Assembly (NCBI GenBank): GCA_002402945.1
Contig: DHGV01000003.1
Coordinates: 1-28,408, forward strand
Length of the DNA stretch: 28,408 nucleotides
DNA from: Pelotomaculum sp. UBA4789
Lineage (GTDB): Bacteria; Bacillota; Desulfotomaculia; Desulfotomaculales; Pelotomaculaceae
Direction of reading: 5' to 3'
Position 1 is the first letter of the stretch. Every line of letters starts with the position of its first letter. The notes under the pieces were generated by a model that saw nothing but the letters and a program-made list of their open reading frames with translations, did no database searches and was not told where the DNA came from. This document shows positions 7,795-14,806 of the stretch, one piece after another. The position numbers and the translations under genes were made by a program.

Positions 7795-9387
7795 TTGACA
7801 ACAGCAAAAGAAAATGTTAGCTTCGGTGGTCTTGACATCAACCGCAGGGTTTTTCAGGCTCTTGCCGAAATGGGCTTTGAAGAACCCACACCGATCCAGT
7901 TAATGACGGTGCCTCTTCTCCAGCAGGGCAGGGATGTGATCGGGCAGGCGCAAACCGGTACCGGTAAAACGGCTGCCTTTGGCATTCCCATCATAGAACT
8001 GGCCAATACAAGGTACGGCGGTGTGCAGGCTTTGATCGTGACCCCGACAAGAGAGCTGGCAGTCCAGGTAGCTTTGGAAATCTCGCGAATCGGTAAATAC
8101 CGGCGGGTGAGAACCTTGCCCATTTACGGCGGGCAGGCGATCGACCGCCAGATTAGAGGGTTGAGACAGGGTGTGCAGGTGGTGATCGGCACCCCGGGAC
8201 GTCTCCTGGATCATTTAAGCAGGAAAACGCTGTCACTGGATAACGTAAAAGTTGTGGTCCTGGATGAAGCTGACGAAATGCTGGATATGGGATTTATCGA
8301 TGACATTGAATCAATTCTTCAGGCCACACCTGCGGATCGCCAGACCCTGCTGTTTTCCGCTACAATACCTGAGGAAATAAGGCGGCTGGCCAGGAAATAT
8401 TTAAAGGATCCGGAATTCATCACAGTCAGTAAGCAAAATTTGACTGTTCCCCTGATCGAACAGGTCTATTACGAGACCAGGGAACCTAACAAACTGGAAA
8501 GCTTGTGCCGCATTCTTGATTCCATGACCGTTACGCTGGCCATCATTTTCTGCAGAACAAAGCGCGGTGTGGATGAACTTGTAGCCGGCTTGCAAGCAAG
8601 AGGCTACCCGGCTGCAGCGCTGCACGGAGACTTGAGCCAGTACCAGCGCGATCTTGTGATGAGACAATTCCGCACCGGCCAGATTGACTATCTGGTGGCT
8701 ACGGATGTGGCCGCGCGTGGCTTAGACATAGAAAACGTATCACATGTTTTCAATTATGATGTGCCGCAGGACCCAGAGTTTTACGTACACAGGATCGGCA
8801 GGACAGGACGGGCGGGAAAGGCCGGTGTGGCTGTTACCCTGGTCAGCCCGCGTGATTATAAGCAGCTCAAACTTATTGAAAATCTGACCAAATCACGCAT
8901 CCGCCGCGAGAAACTGCCTTCCCAGACGGATGTTCAGGAACGTCAGAAGGAAGGAATAAAGGAAAGACTGCAAAAGATGCTTGAGGAAGGCAAGCTGGCT
9001 TACTACCGTAATATTGTCGATTCTTTTGTTGATGAGTATGACCCAATGGATGTCGCGGCGGCCGCTTTAAAGCTCTCGCTTGACCTGGATGAGGGCAGTG
9101 ACAACCTGGTTGTGGAATCATTCGGCAACACAGGAGCCCGCCCCGGCATGACCAGACTATTCATGACCATCGGCAGGACCGATAACATCTCAACAGCTGA
9201 CCTGGTAAGGGCCATTGCTCAGGAAGCAGGAATTTCTGAGAGCAGTATCGGCAATATAAATATTTATGAAAAGTTTTCATTTGTAGAGGTTCAGGAAGAA
9301 TGGACCAACCGCGTTATAAGCTGCCTGCATCACCAGACAATAAGAGGTCGCCGTGTCAGTGTTGATCTTGCCCGCGGCAGAAGCTGA
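7795..9387 (+). CDS. DEAD-box RNA helicase with DbpA-type RNA-binding domain (DeaD/CshA-like)
   Basis: This 530-aa protein is an ATP-dependent RNA helicase, likely in ribosome assembly, cold adaptation or RNA decay. Motifs in order: Q-motif EPTPIQ (about 30-35), Walker A AQTGTGKT (52-59), PTRELA, TPGR, DEAD near 157, SAT near 188, ARGLDI, and HRIGRTGRAG near 330. The C-terminal 80 residues (RLFMTIGRTDNIS to the end) are a DbpA-type RNA-binding domain as in DeaD/CsdA. The start is TTG 7795 after GGGAGGAA. It follows cinA by 37 nt and probably shares its transcript. RNase Y, encoded nearby, associates with DEAD-box helicases in Bacillus, so a functional link is possible but only inferred. I leave the symbol open between deaD and cshA. 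Confidence 0.93.
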   Translation: MTTAKENVSFGGLDINRRVFQALAEMGFEEPTPIQLMTVPLLQQGRDVIGQAQTGTGKTAAFGIPIIELANTRYGGVQALIVTPTRELAVQVALEISRIGKYRRVRTLPIYGGQAIDRQIRGLRQGVQVVIGTPGRLLDHLSRKTLSLDNVKVVVLDEADEMLDMGFIDDIESILQATPADRQTLLFSATIPEEIRRLARKYLKDPEFITVSKQNLTVPLIEQVYYETREPNKLESLCRILDSMTVTLAIIFCRTKRGVDELVAGLQARGYPAAALHGDLSQYQRDLVMRQFRTGQIDYLVATDVAARGLDIENVSHVFNYDVPQDPEFYVHRIGRTGRAGKAGVAVTLVSPRDYKQLKLIENLTKSRIRREKLPSQTDVQERQKEGIKERLQKMLEEGKLAYYRNIVDSFVDEYDPMDVAAAALKLSLDLDEGSDNLVVESFGNTGARPGMTRLFMTIGRTDNISTADLVRAIAQEAGISESSIGNINIYEKFSFVEVQEEWTNRVISCLHHQTIRGRRVSVDLARGRS

Positions 9388-9657
9388 GATGAGACGTGGA
9401 AGCAGGGGGACGGTTCTCGTGCTTCCTTGGTCGGCTAATCGACCCTACAGTGTGCTGCGGGCTGAGAATCCTTCTTGTAAATACTGCTGTTGTTATTAGA
9501 TACCAGACATAGGAACGGGGATACATCCGGACAGGTATTGTTAGTTGGTTCTTATGTGTCTATGCTACGTTTATCGTTAAGTGAAACCAGACAGAGGAAG
9601 GGGGACACATCCGAAACCAGGATATGTCCCCAATTTACGAAACCAGGATATGTCCCC
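9388..9657. repeat. Intergenic repeat block, copy B, between deaD and recA
   Basis: This block holds the same modules as the 4779-6444 gap. They are GAGACGTGG (9391-9399), GGGGACGGTTCTC (9406-9418) inside an inverted repeat GAAGCA/TGCTTC (9399-9404/9420-9425), the GGTCGGCTAAT...CCCTACAG unit (9429-9450), a degenerate GGGGATACATCCGGACAGG unit (about 9517-9535), and a full palindromic unit. The full unit ends GGGGACACATCC (9601-9612) ... TGTCCCC (9625-9631). Its right 20 bp (9612-9631) are repeated exactly at 9638-9657, giving a tandem right arm. I see no gene here. Confidence 0.65.
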
Positions 9658-9669
9658 GAATATGTGTAG

Positions 9670-9683
9670 CGAATACCTGTTCC
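9670..9683 (+). promoter_or_regulatory. Upstream LexA (SOS) box of recA
   Basis: CGAATACCTGTTCC matches the Bacillus LexA consensus CGAACRNRYGTTYC at 12 of 14 positions. It lies 20 bp upstream of the recA -35 hexamer. Its centre is 76 bp from that of the downstream box, about seven helical turns, so both could be bound on the same face. Confidence 0.55.
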
Positions 9684-9703
9684 CGATTTTTTTAAAATTT
9701 GTA

Positions 9704-9733
9704 TTGACAATAACCAGATTTAACCATTATAAT
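9704..9733 (+). promoter_or_regulatory. Strong SigA-type promoter of recA
   Basis: TTGACA (9704-9709), an 18-nt spacer and TATAAT (9728-9733): both hexamers are perfect. Transcription would start near 9740, inside or next to the LexA box at 9746-9759, so LexA binding would block initiation. Confidence 0.85.
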
Positions 9734-9745
9734 CTAAACATATAC

Positions 9746-9759
9746 CGAACAGGTGTTCA
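9746..9759 (+). promoter_or_regulatory. LexA (SOS) box overlapping the recA start region
   Basis: CGAACAGGTGTTCA matches CGAACRNRYGTTYC at 13 of 14 positions and contains the GAAC-N4-GTTC core. It lies 12 bp after the -10 hexamer, a standard operator position for SOS-controlled recA. Confidence 0.85.
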
Positions 9760-9786
9760 CGCCTGGGAAATGGGAGAGTGAAGTCA

Positions 9787-10830
9787 TTGTCTGATAAACA
9801 AAAAGCATTAGATTCAGCTCTTATGCAAATCGAGCGGCAGTTTGGGAAAGGTTCGATAATGAAGCTGGGAGAAGCATCAGCGAGAATTAGTATCGAAGTT
9901 ATCCCCAGCGGTGCAATTGCCCTGGACATAGCCCTTGGGGTGGGAGGAGTGCCTCGCGGCCGGGTAATCGAAATATTTGGCCCGGAGTCATCCGGCAAAA
10001 CCACAGTAGCACTACATATCATTGCAGAGGCGCAGAAAACTGGCGGCGAGGCGGCCTTCATTGATGCCGAACACGCCCTGGATCCGGCTTATGCCATGAA
10101 TTTAGGGGTAGACATTGACAACCTGCTGGTTTCCCAGCCGGATACAGGCGAACAGGCGCTGGAAATTGCCGAGGCTCTTGTGCGCAGCGGAGCCATTGAC
10201 GTTATTGTTGTTGATAGTGTTGCTGCGCTGGTACCGCGTGCTGAAATAGAGGGGGAAATGGGTGATACTCATGTCGGGCTGCAGGCGCGCTTGATGTCAC
10301 AGGCCCTGCGTAAGCTTACCGGCGCTATCAGCAGGTCAAGGACCACGGTGATTTTTATCAACCAGATTCGCGAAAAAGTTGGCGTTATATATGGCTCACC
10401 TGAAGTCACCACGGGCGGGCGGGCCCTCAAATTCTACGCCTCGATGCGTATTGAGGTGCGTAAACAGGAAAATATAAAGCAGGGGACGGATATCATCGGC
10501 AGTCGCACACGGGCCAAGGTAGTTAAGAACAAGGTGGCGCCGCCATTTAAACATGCTGATTTCGATATCATGTACGGTACCGGCATATCTAAAGAGGGCA
10601 GCATCCTGGATGTCGCTGCGGAGATGGACATAATCAGCAAAAGCGGCTCCTGGTATTCCTACAAGGAGAACAGGATAGGCCAGGGCCGTGAAAACGTTAA
10701 GGAATATCTCAAAGAACACCCCGAAATAACAAACGAGATCGAGCAGAAAGTCCGCCTGGCGCTGAATATGGGCGGCGCAAAAGAGGCGTCCGTTCCGGAT
10801 GTTCCGGCTGGAGACCAGGAAGCTAAGTGA
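9787..10830 (+). CDS. recA: Recombinase RecA
   Basis: RecA (347 aa) forms filaments on single-stranded DNA, drives strand exchange and triggers LexA self-cleavage. Seen: IERQFGKGSIMKLGE near the N-terminus, Walker A GPESSGKTT (about 65-73), IDAEHALDP, VDSVAALVPRAEIEGEMGD (Walker B and loop L1), FINQIREKVGV with the L2 loop, and TTGGRALKFYAS. I choose TTG 9787, giving MSDKQKALD as in most RecA proteins and 8 nt after GGGAGAG; GTG 9778 would overlap that ribosome binding site. The C-terminus is short and only moderately acidic. Two LexA boxes flank its promoter. recX overlaps its stop codon, so the two are translationally coupled. Confidence 0.97.
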   Translation: MSDKQKALDSALMQIERQFGKGSIMKLGEASARISIEVIPSGAIALDIALGVGGVPRGRVIEIFGPESSGKTTVALHIIAEAQKTGGEAAFIDAEHALDPAYAMNLGVDIDNLLVSQPDTGEQALEIAEALVRSGAIDVIVVDSVAALVPRAEIEGEMGDTHVGLQARLMSQALRKLTGAISRSRTTVIFINQIREKVGVIYGSPEVTTGGRALKFYASMRIEVRKQENIKQGTDIIGSRTRAKVVKNKVAPPFKHADFDIMYGTGISKEGSILDVAAEMDIISKSGSWYSYKENRIGQGRENVKEYLKEHPEITNEIEQKVRLALNMGGAKEASVPDVPAGDQEAK

Positions 10831-11282
10831 AAAGCGAAATAGATCAGGCCAGGTTATTTGCATATAAGCTGTTGAATTATCGTCCCCGTGCGGAGCGTGA
10901 ACTGCAGCGGCGCCTTGAGCAAAAAGGGTATTCTCAGGAAGTTGCCGAGATCACCATAAATAATTTAAAGAGGCTGGGCTACATTGAAGACAGGGCATTT
11001 GCCCGCTATTGGGTTAAAGTGCGATTTGGCAAAAAGGGCTGCTTTGCACTTAGGCAGGAGTTGCTGGGAAAGGGCATTGATGCTGCAATCATAAATGAAA
11101 TCCTGGCGGAGCTAGACCCTGAAGCAGAGTACAATTGTGCATTAAACATAGCGGAGAAAAAAATCAAGCACGGCGATGGCAGCTGCCCTTATTCACGCCT
11201 GGCAAGCTTTCTTGGACGCAGGGGATTTTCGTGTGAAGTTATTTATAAAGTGTGTCAGGCTCTTGATCGCAGGGAGGTTTAG
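10827..11282 (+). CDS. recX: RecA regulator RecX
   Basis: RecX (151 aa) binds RecA filaments and modulates their activity. The protein shows the family's tandem three-helix repeats: ARLFAYKLLNYRPRAERELQ, RLEQKGYSQEVAEITINNL, the conserved GYIEDRAFARYWV, and a basic FGKKGCFALRQELLGKGI stretch. It starts with GTG inside the recA stop (GTGA, 4-nt overlap), a standard coupling arrangement that ties its level to recA and so to the SOS response. No terminator is visible after it; the next promoter begins 12 nt downstream. Confidence 0.92.
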   Translation: MKSEIDQARLFAYKLLNYRPRAERELQRRLEQKGYSQEVAEITINNLKRLGYIEDRAFARYWVKVRFGKKGCFALRQELLGKGIDAAIINEILAELDPEAEYNCALNIAEKKIKHGDGSCPYSRLASFLGRRGFSCEVIYKVCQALDRREV

Positions 11283-11294
11283 GGCCGTTAATTC

Positions 11295-11323
11295 TTGACA
11301 GTATTATGAAAAACCTGTACAAT
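11295..11323 (+). promoter_or_regulatory. Promoter of the rny leader RNA
   Basis: TTGACA (11295-11300), a 17-nt spacer and TACAAT (11318-11323). Transcription would begin near 11330, about 250 nt upstream of the rny start codon, at the base of a folded leader. Confidence 0.75.
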
Positions 11324-11330
11324 AAATTCT

Positions 11331-11512
11331 GGGAGAAAATAGAATTGTATACTACTGTGTACGGGTTTTATTATAGATAAAATCCAATAGTGTCGGGGGG
11401 CAGGAGTTTGGCTGGTATTACCGGCCGAACTTTTAGATTATGCTCTTTTTAGAGGGCTGATTTTCCTTACCTGGAACTGGACAAGTATATAAGTAGTAGC
11501 AGTATATTTTCT
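11331..11512 (+). ncRNA. Structured RNA upstream of rny (leader element or independent small RNA)
   Basis: The 182 nt between the promoter and a terminator fold by hand into a closed multi-stem structure. The outer stem is AGAAAATA (11334-11341) with TATTTTCT (11505-11512). P1 is TACTACTGTGTAC (11350-11362) with GTATAT-A-AGTAGTA (11485-11498). P2 is GGGTTTTAT/ATAAAATCC (11363-11385). An inner stem pairs TGTC (11391-11394) with GACA (11480-11483) and CAGG (11401-11404) with CCTG (11470-11473). P3 is an 11-bp hairpin, GTTTGGCTGGT/ACCGGCCGAAC (11406-11430). P4 is CTCT/AGAG (11443-11454). I do not recognise it as a known riboswitch. The length, long closing helix and flanking promoter and terminator would also suit a 6S-like small RNA. 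No ORF of note lies inside. Confidence 0.6.
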
Positions 11513-11537
11513 ACCGAGTTTACTCGGTGTTTTTTTT
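11513..11537 (+). terminator. Intrinsic terminator/attenuator before rny
   Basis: ACCGAG (11513-11518), loop TTTA, CTCGGT (11523-11528), then G and eight T (11530-11537). It sits 42 nt upstream of the rny start codon, directly after the leader's closing stem, in the sense direction. It must be read through, or the leader is a separate transcript. Confidence 0.8.
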
Positions 11538-11579
11538 GTTGTTTTAACTTAATATGATATTAATAAGGAGGTGAGTCGC

Positions 11580-13133
11580 ATGAATCTAGACTTAAATACT
11601 ATTATTCAGATTATTATTCCAATCGGAGCTGCCCTGCTGGCTTTTATATTAGGATATTTTCTCAGGAAATATCTTGCGGAAGCTAAAATTACATCTGCTG
11701 AGGCTGAAGCCAGGAAAATAATTGAAGAGGCTGACAAAGGGGCAGAAGCCAAGAAAAGAGAGGCAGTTCTCGAAGCAAAAGAAGAAGTACTGAAACTTCG
11801 TAATGATGTTGAAAGGGATAACAGGGAGCGCAGGTCGGAGCTGCAGAGGCTTGAACGCCGCCTGGTGCAAAAGGAAGAAACTTTAGATCGCAAGGTCGAT
11901 TCAATTGAAAAAAAGGAAGAGGGCTTAAACAAAAAGGAAGCTGAAATCGATGCAGTGAAAACACAACTGTCGGAAGTCTATAAAAGGCAGTTAAATGAAC
12001 TGGAACGTATTTCCGGCTTGACTTCCGAAGATGCCAAACAGATTCTGCTAGCTGATATTGAAAAAGAAATCCAGCATGAAGCGGCTGTATTAATTAAAGA
12101 CATAGAGAATAAAGCCAAGGAAGAGGGAGATAAACGTGCCCGTGAAATAGTTTCCCTGGCTATTCAAAGATGTGCCGCTGATCATGTTGCTGAGGTGACA
12201 GTAGCGGTAATACCGCTGCCAAGTGATGAAATGAAAGGCCGCATTATCGGTCGTGAGGGCAGGAATATAAGGGCCTTTGAAACCTTGACCGGTATAGACT
12301 TGATCATCGATGACACACCAGAAGCAGTAATATTATCCGGTTTTGATCCGATCCGCAGGGAAGTGGCCAGGATCGCCCTTGAAAAGCTGATTGTTGACGG
12401 CAGGATACACCCGGCCCGCATAGAAGAAATGGTCGAAAAGGCACAAAAAGAAGTAAGTAACCAGATCAGGGAAGCAGGTGAACAGGCTTCCTTTGAGACC
12501 GGTGTACACGGATTGCATCCTGAGATTATCACCCTCCTGGGAAGGCTTAAATACCGTACAAGTTACGGACAAAATGTTCTCAAGCACTCAGTTGAGGTTG
12601 CACACCTGTCTGGTTTGATGGCGGCAGAATTAGGAGTGGATATTCAAGTGGCCAAAAGAGCCGGGTTGCTGCACGACCTGGGAAAATCGGTGGATCACGA
12701 AGTGGAAGGGCCTCATGTAACTATTGGTGTTGATCTCGCTAAAAAATATCGCGAGTCATATGACGTTATTAATGCCATTGCCGCTCACCACGGAGATGAA
12801 GAGCCAAAGACGATTATCGCCGTACTGGTGCAGGCTGCTGATGCTGTGTCCGCAGCCAGACCGGGAGCACGCAGGGAAACTCTGGAATCATATATTAAGC
12901 GTTTAACAAAGCTTGAGGAAATAGCCAACTCGTTTGAAGGCGTGGATAAATCATTCGCCATTCAAGCCGGACGCGAAGTGAGAATAATGGTCAAACCGGA
13001 TAAAATTGACGATTTGTCGGCTATCCGGCTGGTACGGGAGATTGCCAACAGGATTGAAAATGAACTGGAATATCCCGGTCAGATAAAAGTTGTTATTATC
13101 AGGGAGACCAGGGTAGTTGAGTACGCAAAGTAG
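11580..13133 (+). CDS. rny: Ribonuclease Y
   Basis: RNase Y is a membrane-anchored endonuclease that starts mRNA decay in many Firmicutes. The 517-aa protein has one N-terminal membrane helix (about 8-28: IIQIIIPIGAALLAFILGYF), a long charged coiled coil (about 35-180), a KH RNA-binding domain (about 208-275, with MKGRIIGREGRNIRAFE), and an HD domain. The catalytic HD is at H365-D366 (LLHDLGKSVDHE), and AHHGDEEP follows. The start is ATG 11580, 5 nt after AAGGAGGTGA; a GTG at 11571 overlaps that site. A promoter, folded leader and terminator precede it. It lies in the conserved recA-rny-ymdB-spoVS order. Confidence 0.96.
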   Translation: MNLDLNTIIQIIIPIGAALLAFILGYFLRKYLAEAKITSAEAEARKIIEEADKGAEAKKREAVLEAKEEVLKLRNDVERDNRERRSELQRLERRLVQKEETLDRKVDSIEKKEEGLNKKEAEIDAVKTQLSEVYKRQLNELERISGLTSEDAKQILLADIEKEIQHEAAVLIKDIENKAKEEGDKRAREIVSLAIQRCAADHVAEVTVAVIPLPSDEMKGRIIGREGRNIRAFETLTGIDLIIDDTPEAVILSGFDPIRREVARIALEKLIVDGRIHPARIEEMVEKAQKEVSNQIREAGEQASFETGVHGLHPEIITLLGRLKYRTSYGQNVLKHSVEVAHLSGLMAAELGVDIQVAKRAGLLHDLGKSVDHEVEGPHVTIGVDLAKKYRESYDVINAIAAHHGDEEPKTIIAVLVQAADAVSAARPGARRETLESYIKRLTKLEEIANSFEGVDKSFAIQAGREVRIMVKPDKIDDLSAIRLVREIANRIENELEYPGQIKVVIIRETRVVEYAK

Positions 13134-13188
13134 AAGCTTGCAATAAACCCCAGGAATATTAATTAATATGTAAGTCTTCATAAGGGAA

Positions 13189-13242
13189 AAGGGAACATAC
13201 CGGCTGTGGGGGATCGTAACTTCCTTGCAGGTATGTTTTCTT
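13189..13242 (+). other. Long hairpin between rny and ymdB
   Basis: AAGGGAACATACC (13189-13201) pairs with GGTATGTTTTCTT (13230-13242), 13 bp including two G-T pairs, around a 28-nt loop. It is followed by ATTTG rather than a T-run, so it is at best a poor terminator. It could be an mRNA processing or stability element between the two genes. Otherwise the 255-nt gap shows nothing I can name. Confidence 0.4.
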
Positions 13243-13388
13243 ATTTGAGTGGAGGACTATTTTAGAAGGCATCAGCTTGCTCGGGCAGGAATAAGTGTTT
13301 GAAAACAGAATCACTTAGAAAATAGCTGTTTGCCTTCCGGGAAGAAGGCAGGGTAATGGTTTTTATTAAACAACAGGGGGTCAAACAT

Positions 13389-14168
13389 TTGCGCCTGCTG
13401 GTTATTGGTGATGTTGTCGGGCGTTCCGGACGCCGGGCGGTTAAGGAAAATGTAAGCAGTTTAAAAAAGGAATTTAAACTGGATTTTGTGATTGCAAACG
13501 GTGAGAATGCCGCCGGTGGCAAAGGTATAACCGAAGAGACCGCAAGAGAGCTGTTCACATCCGGTGTAGATGTGCTTACCATGGGCAACCATGTGTGGCA
13601 TAAAAAAGAAGCATATGAATACCTTGACAGGGAGACAAAAATCATCAGGCCGGCCAATTTTCCACCTGGCGTGCCTGGTCTGGGAGCTGCAGTTTATGAT
13701 CTTCCAGGGGGAATTAAGATTGGAGTAATAAATATTGAAGGGCGGATATTTCAACAGGCTATCGACTGTCCTTTCCGAAAGGCTGATGCTCTATTATTAA
13801 AAATGAGGGAGAAAACCAGAATCATTATTGTTGATTTTCATGCGGAAGCAACTTCGGAAAAAGTAGCTATGGGATGGTACTTATCGGGGCGGGTTTCTGC
13901 GGTAGTTGGCACTCATACACATGTACAGACGGCGGATGAAAGAATTTTGCCCGGTGGCACAGCTTATATCACTGATTTAGGCATGACGGGTCCTATGGAT
14001 TCAGTAATCGGGGTGAAAATGGATATCGCTATACAAAAGTTTCTCACTCAAATCCCTCAATATTTTGAGGTAGCCTCAGGGCCCTTTCAATTTAATGGAG
14101 TTATAATAGATATTGATGAAAGTACAGGGGAGGCTGTTTCTATTGAACGCATCCAAAATTACGAGTGA
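13389..14168 (+). CDS. ymdB: YmdB-family metallophosphoesterase (TIGR00282)
   Basis: YmdB is a dimetal phosphoesterase with cyclic-nucleotide phosphodiesterase activity in Bacillus, where it affects biofilm and motility decisions. Metal-site motifs are visible: GDVVGRSGR, ANGENAAGGKG, MGNHVWHKK, DFHAEATSEK and GTHTHVQTADE. I place the start at TTG 13389 (259 aa, MRLLVIGDVVGR), 8 nt after GGGGG, matching the family N-terminus. ATG 13356 would add 11 residues and is the alternative. It is placed between rny and spoVS as in Bacillus. Confidence 0.93.
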   Translation: MRLLVIGDVVGRSGRRAVKENVSSLKKEFKLDFVIANGENAAGGKGITEETARELFTSGVDVLTMGNHVWHKKEAYEYLDRETKIIRPANFPPGVPGLGAAVYDLPGGIKIGVINIEGRIFQQAIDCPFRKADALLLKMREKTRIIIVDFHAEATSEKVAMGWYLSGRVSAVVGTHTHVQTADERILPGGTAYITDLGMTGPMDSVIGVKMDIAIQKFLTQIPQYFEVASGPFQFNGVIIDIDESTGEAVSIERIQNYE

Positions 14169-14222
14169 TACTTTAAATAGTTAGAAAATTATGGCTTTAA
14201 TTAAAATATTTGCAGTTAATTT

Positions 14223-14251
14223 AGAGGAATATTATGGTTTTCAGCGAAATA
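14223..14251 (+). promoter_or_regulatory. SigH-type promoter of spoVS
   Basis: AGAGGAATA (14223-14231) fits the SigH -35 consensus RNAGGAWWW at every position. AGCGAAATA (14243-14251) fits the -10 consensus RNNGAATWW with one mismatch, and the 11-nt spacer is within the normal 11-12. It is 64 nt upstream of spoVS, a SigH-dependent gene in Bacillus subtilis. Confidence 0.75.
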
Positions 14252-14314
14252 TATTTAAATACAGGGATTTTAGGCGATAAAGCATTTTTGAGGCAATGAA
14301 AGGGGTTTCTGCAA

Positions 14315-14575
14315 ATGGATGTATTGAAAGTTTCAGCAAAATCCAATCCAAATTCTGTAGCTGGCGCCCTGGCAGGCGTACTCCGTGAACGGGGTACCGC
14401 TGAAATGCAAGCAATCGGAGCAGGCGCTATAAACCAAGCAGTTAAAGCCGTAGCGATTGCCAGAGGTTTTGTCGCACCAAGCGGAGTCGACCTGATTTGC
14501 GTACCGGCATTTACCGATATTATCATCGATGGTGAAGAAAGGACTGCCATTAAACTCATTGTAGAGCCCAGATAA
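14315..14575 (+). CDS. spoVS: Stage V sporulation protein S
   Basis: SpoVS is a small (86 aa) Alba-fold protein needed for spore coat assembly and septation timing in Bacillus. The sequence is nearly the family consensus: VSAKSNPNSVAGALAGVLRE, QAIGAGAINQAVKAVAIARG and IIIDGEERTAIKLIVEPR. It starts with ATG after an AAAGGGG site. It has its own SigH-type promoter and a strong terminator follows, so it is probably monocistronic. It is the clearest sign that the host can sporulate. Confidence 0.97.
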   Translation: MDVLKVSAKSNPNSVAGALAGVLRERGTAEMQAIGAGAINQAVKAVAIARGFVAPSGVDLICVPAFTDIIIDGEERTAIKLIVEPR

Positions 14576-14596
14576 AAGGCTGACAAAATGAAAATA

Positions 14597-14640
14597 AAAA
14601 CCTGTTTATTTATTTGCTTAATAAACGGGTTTTATTTTTT
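14597..14640 (+). terminator. Terminator after spoVS
   Basis: AAAACCTGTTTATT (14597-14610) pairs with AATAAACGGGTTTT (14620-14633), 14 bp with one T-G pair, around a 9-nt loop. The tail ATTTTTT (14634-14640) completes an intrinsic terminator. Confidence 0.85.
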
Positions 14641-14806
14641 CTGGTTTCTAACAAAAATCTTCCGCAACAAATTGATACTTATCAGTTTTAAAGAATAATT
14701 ATGTGAATATATCCAAGATATAATGGCAGGTTTTAAAATATAAGGTGTCGAAAATTTAGGAGTGATCCGTATTATTAATATTGATTTCCAAATGGGATGG
14801 TGCGTA

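Noticed and set aside
9601..9657. Possible CRISPR-like repeats
   Set aside because: Only two 20-bp copies with a 6-bp gap are present; they belong to the dispersed palindromic unit and no cas gene is nearby.
9581..9781. Open frame of 66 codons before recA
   Set aside because: It is made of palindromic repeat sequence and then crosses the recA promoter and LexA boxes, so it is not a credible gene.
14719..14724. TATAAT as a promoter for the aminotransferase gene
   Set aside because: There is no acceptable -35 at 15-19 nt and no extended TG; the nearest TTGATA is far too distant.
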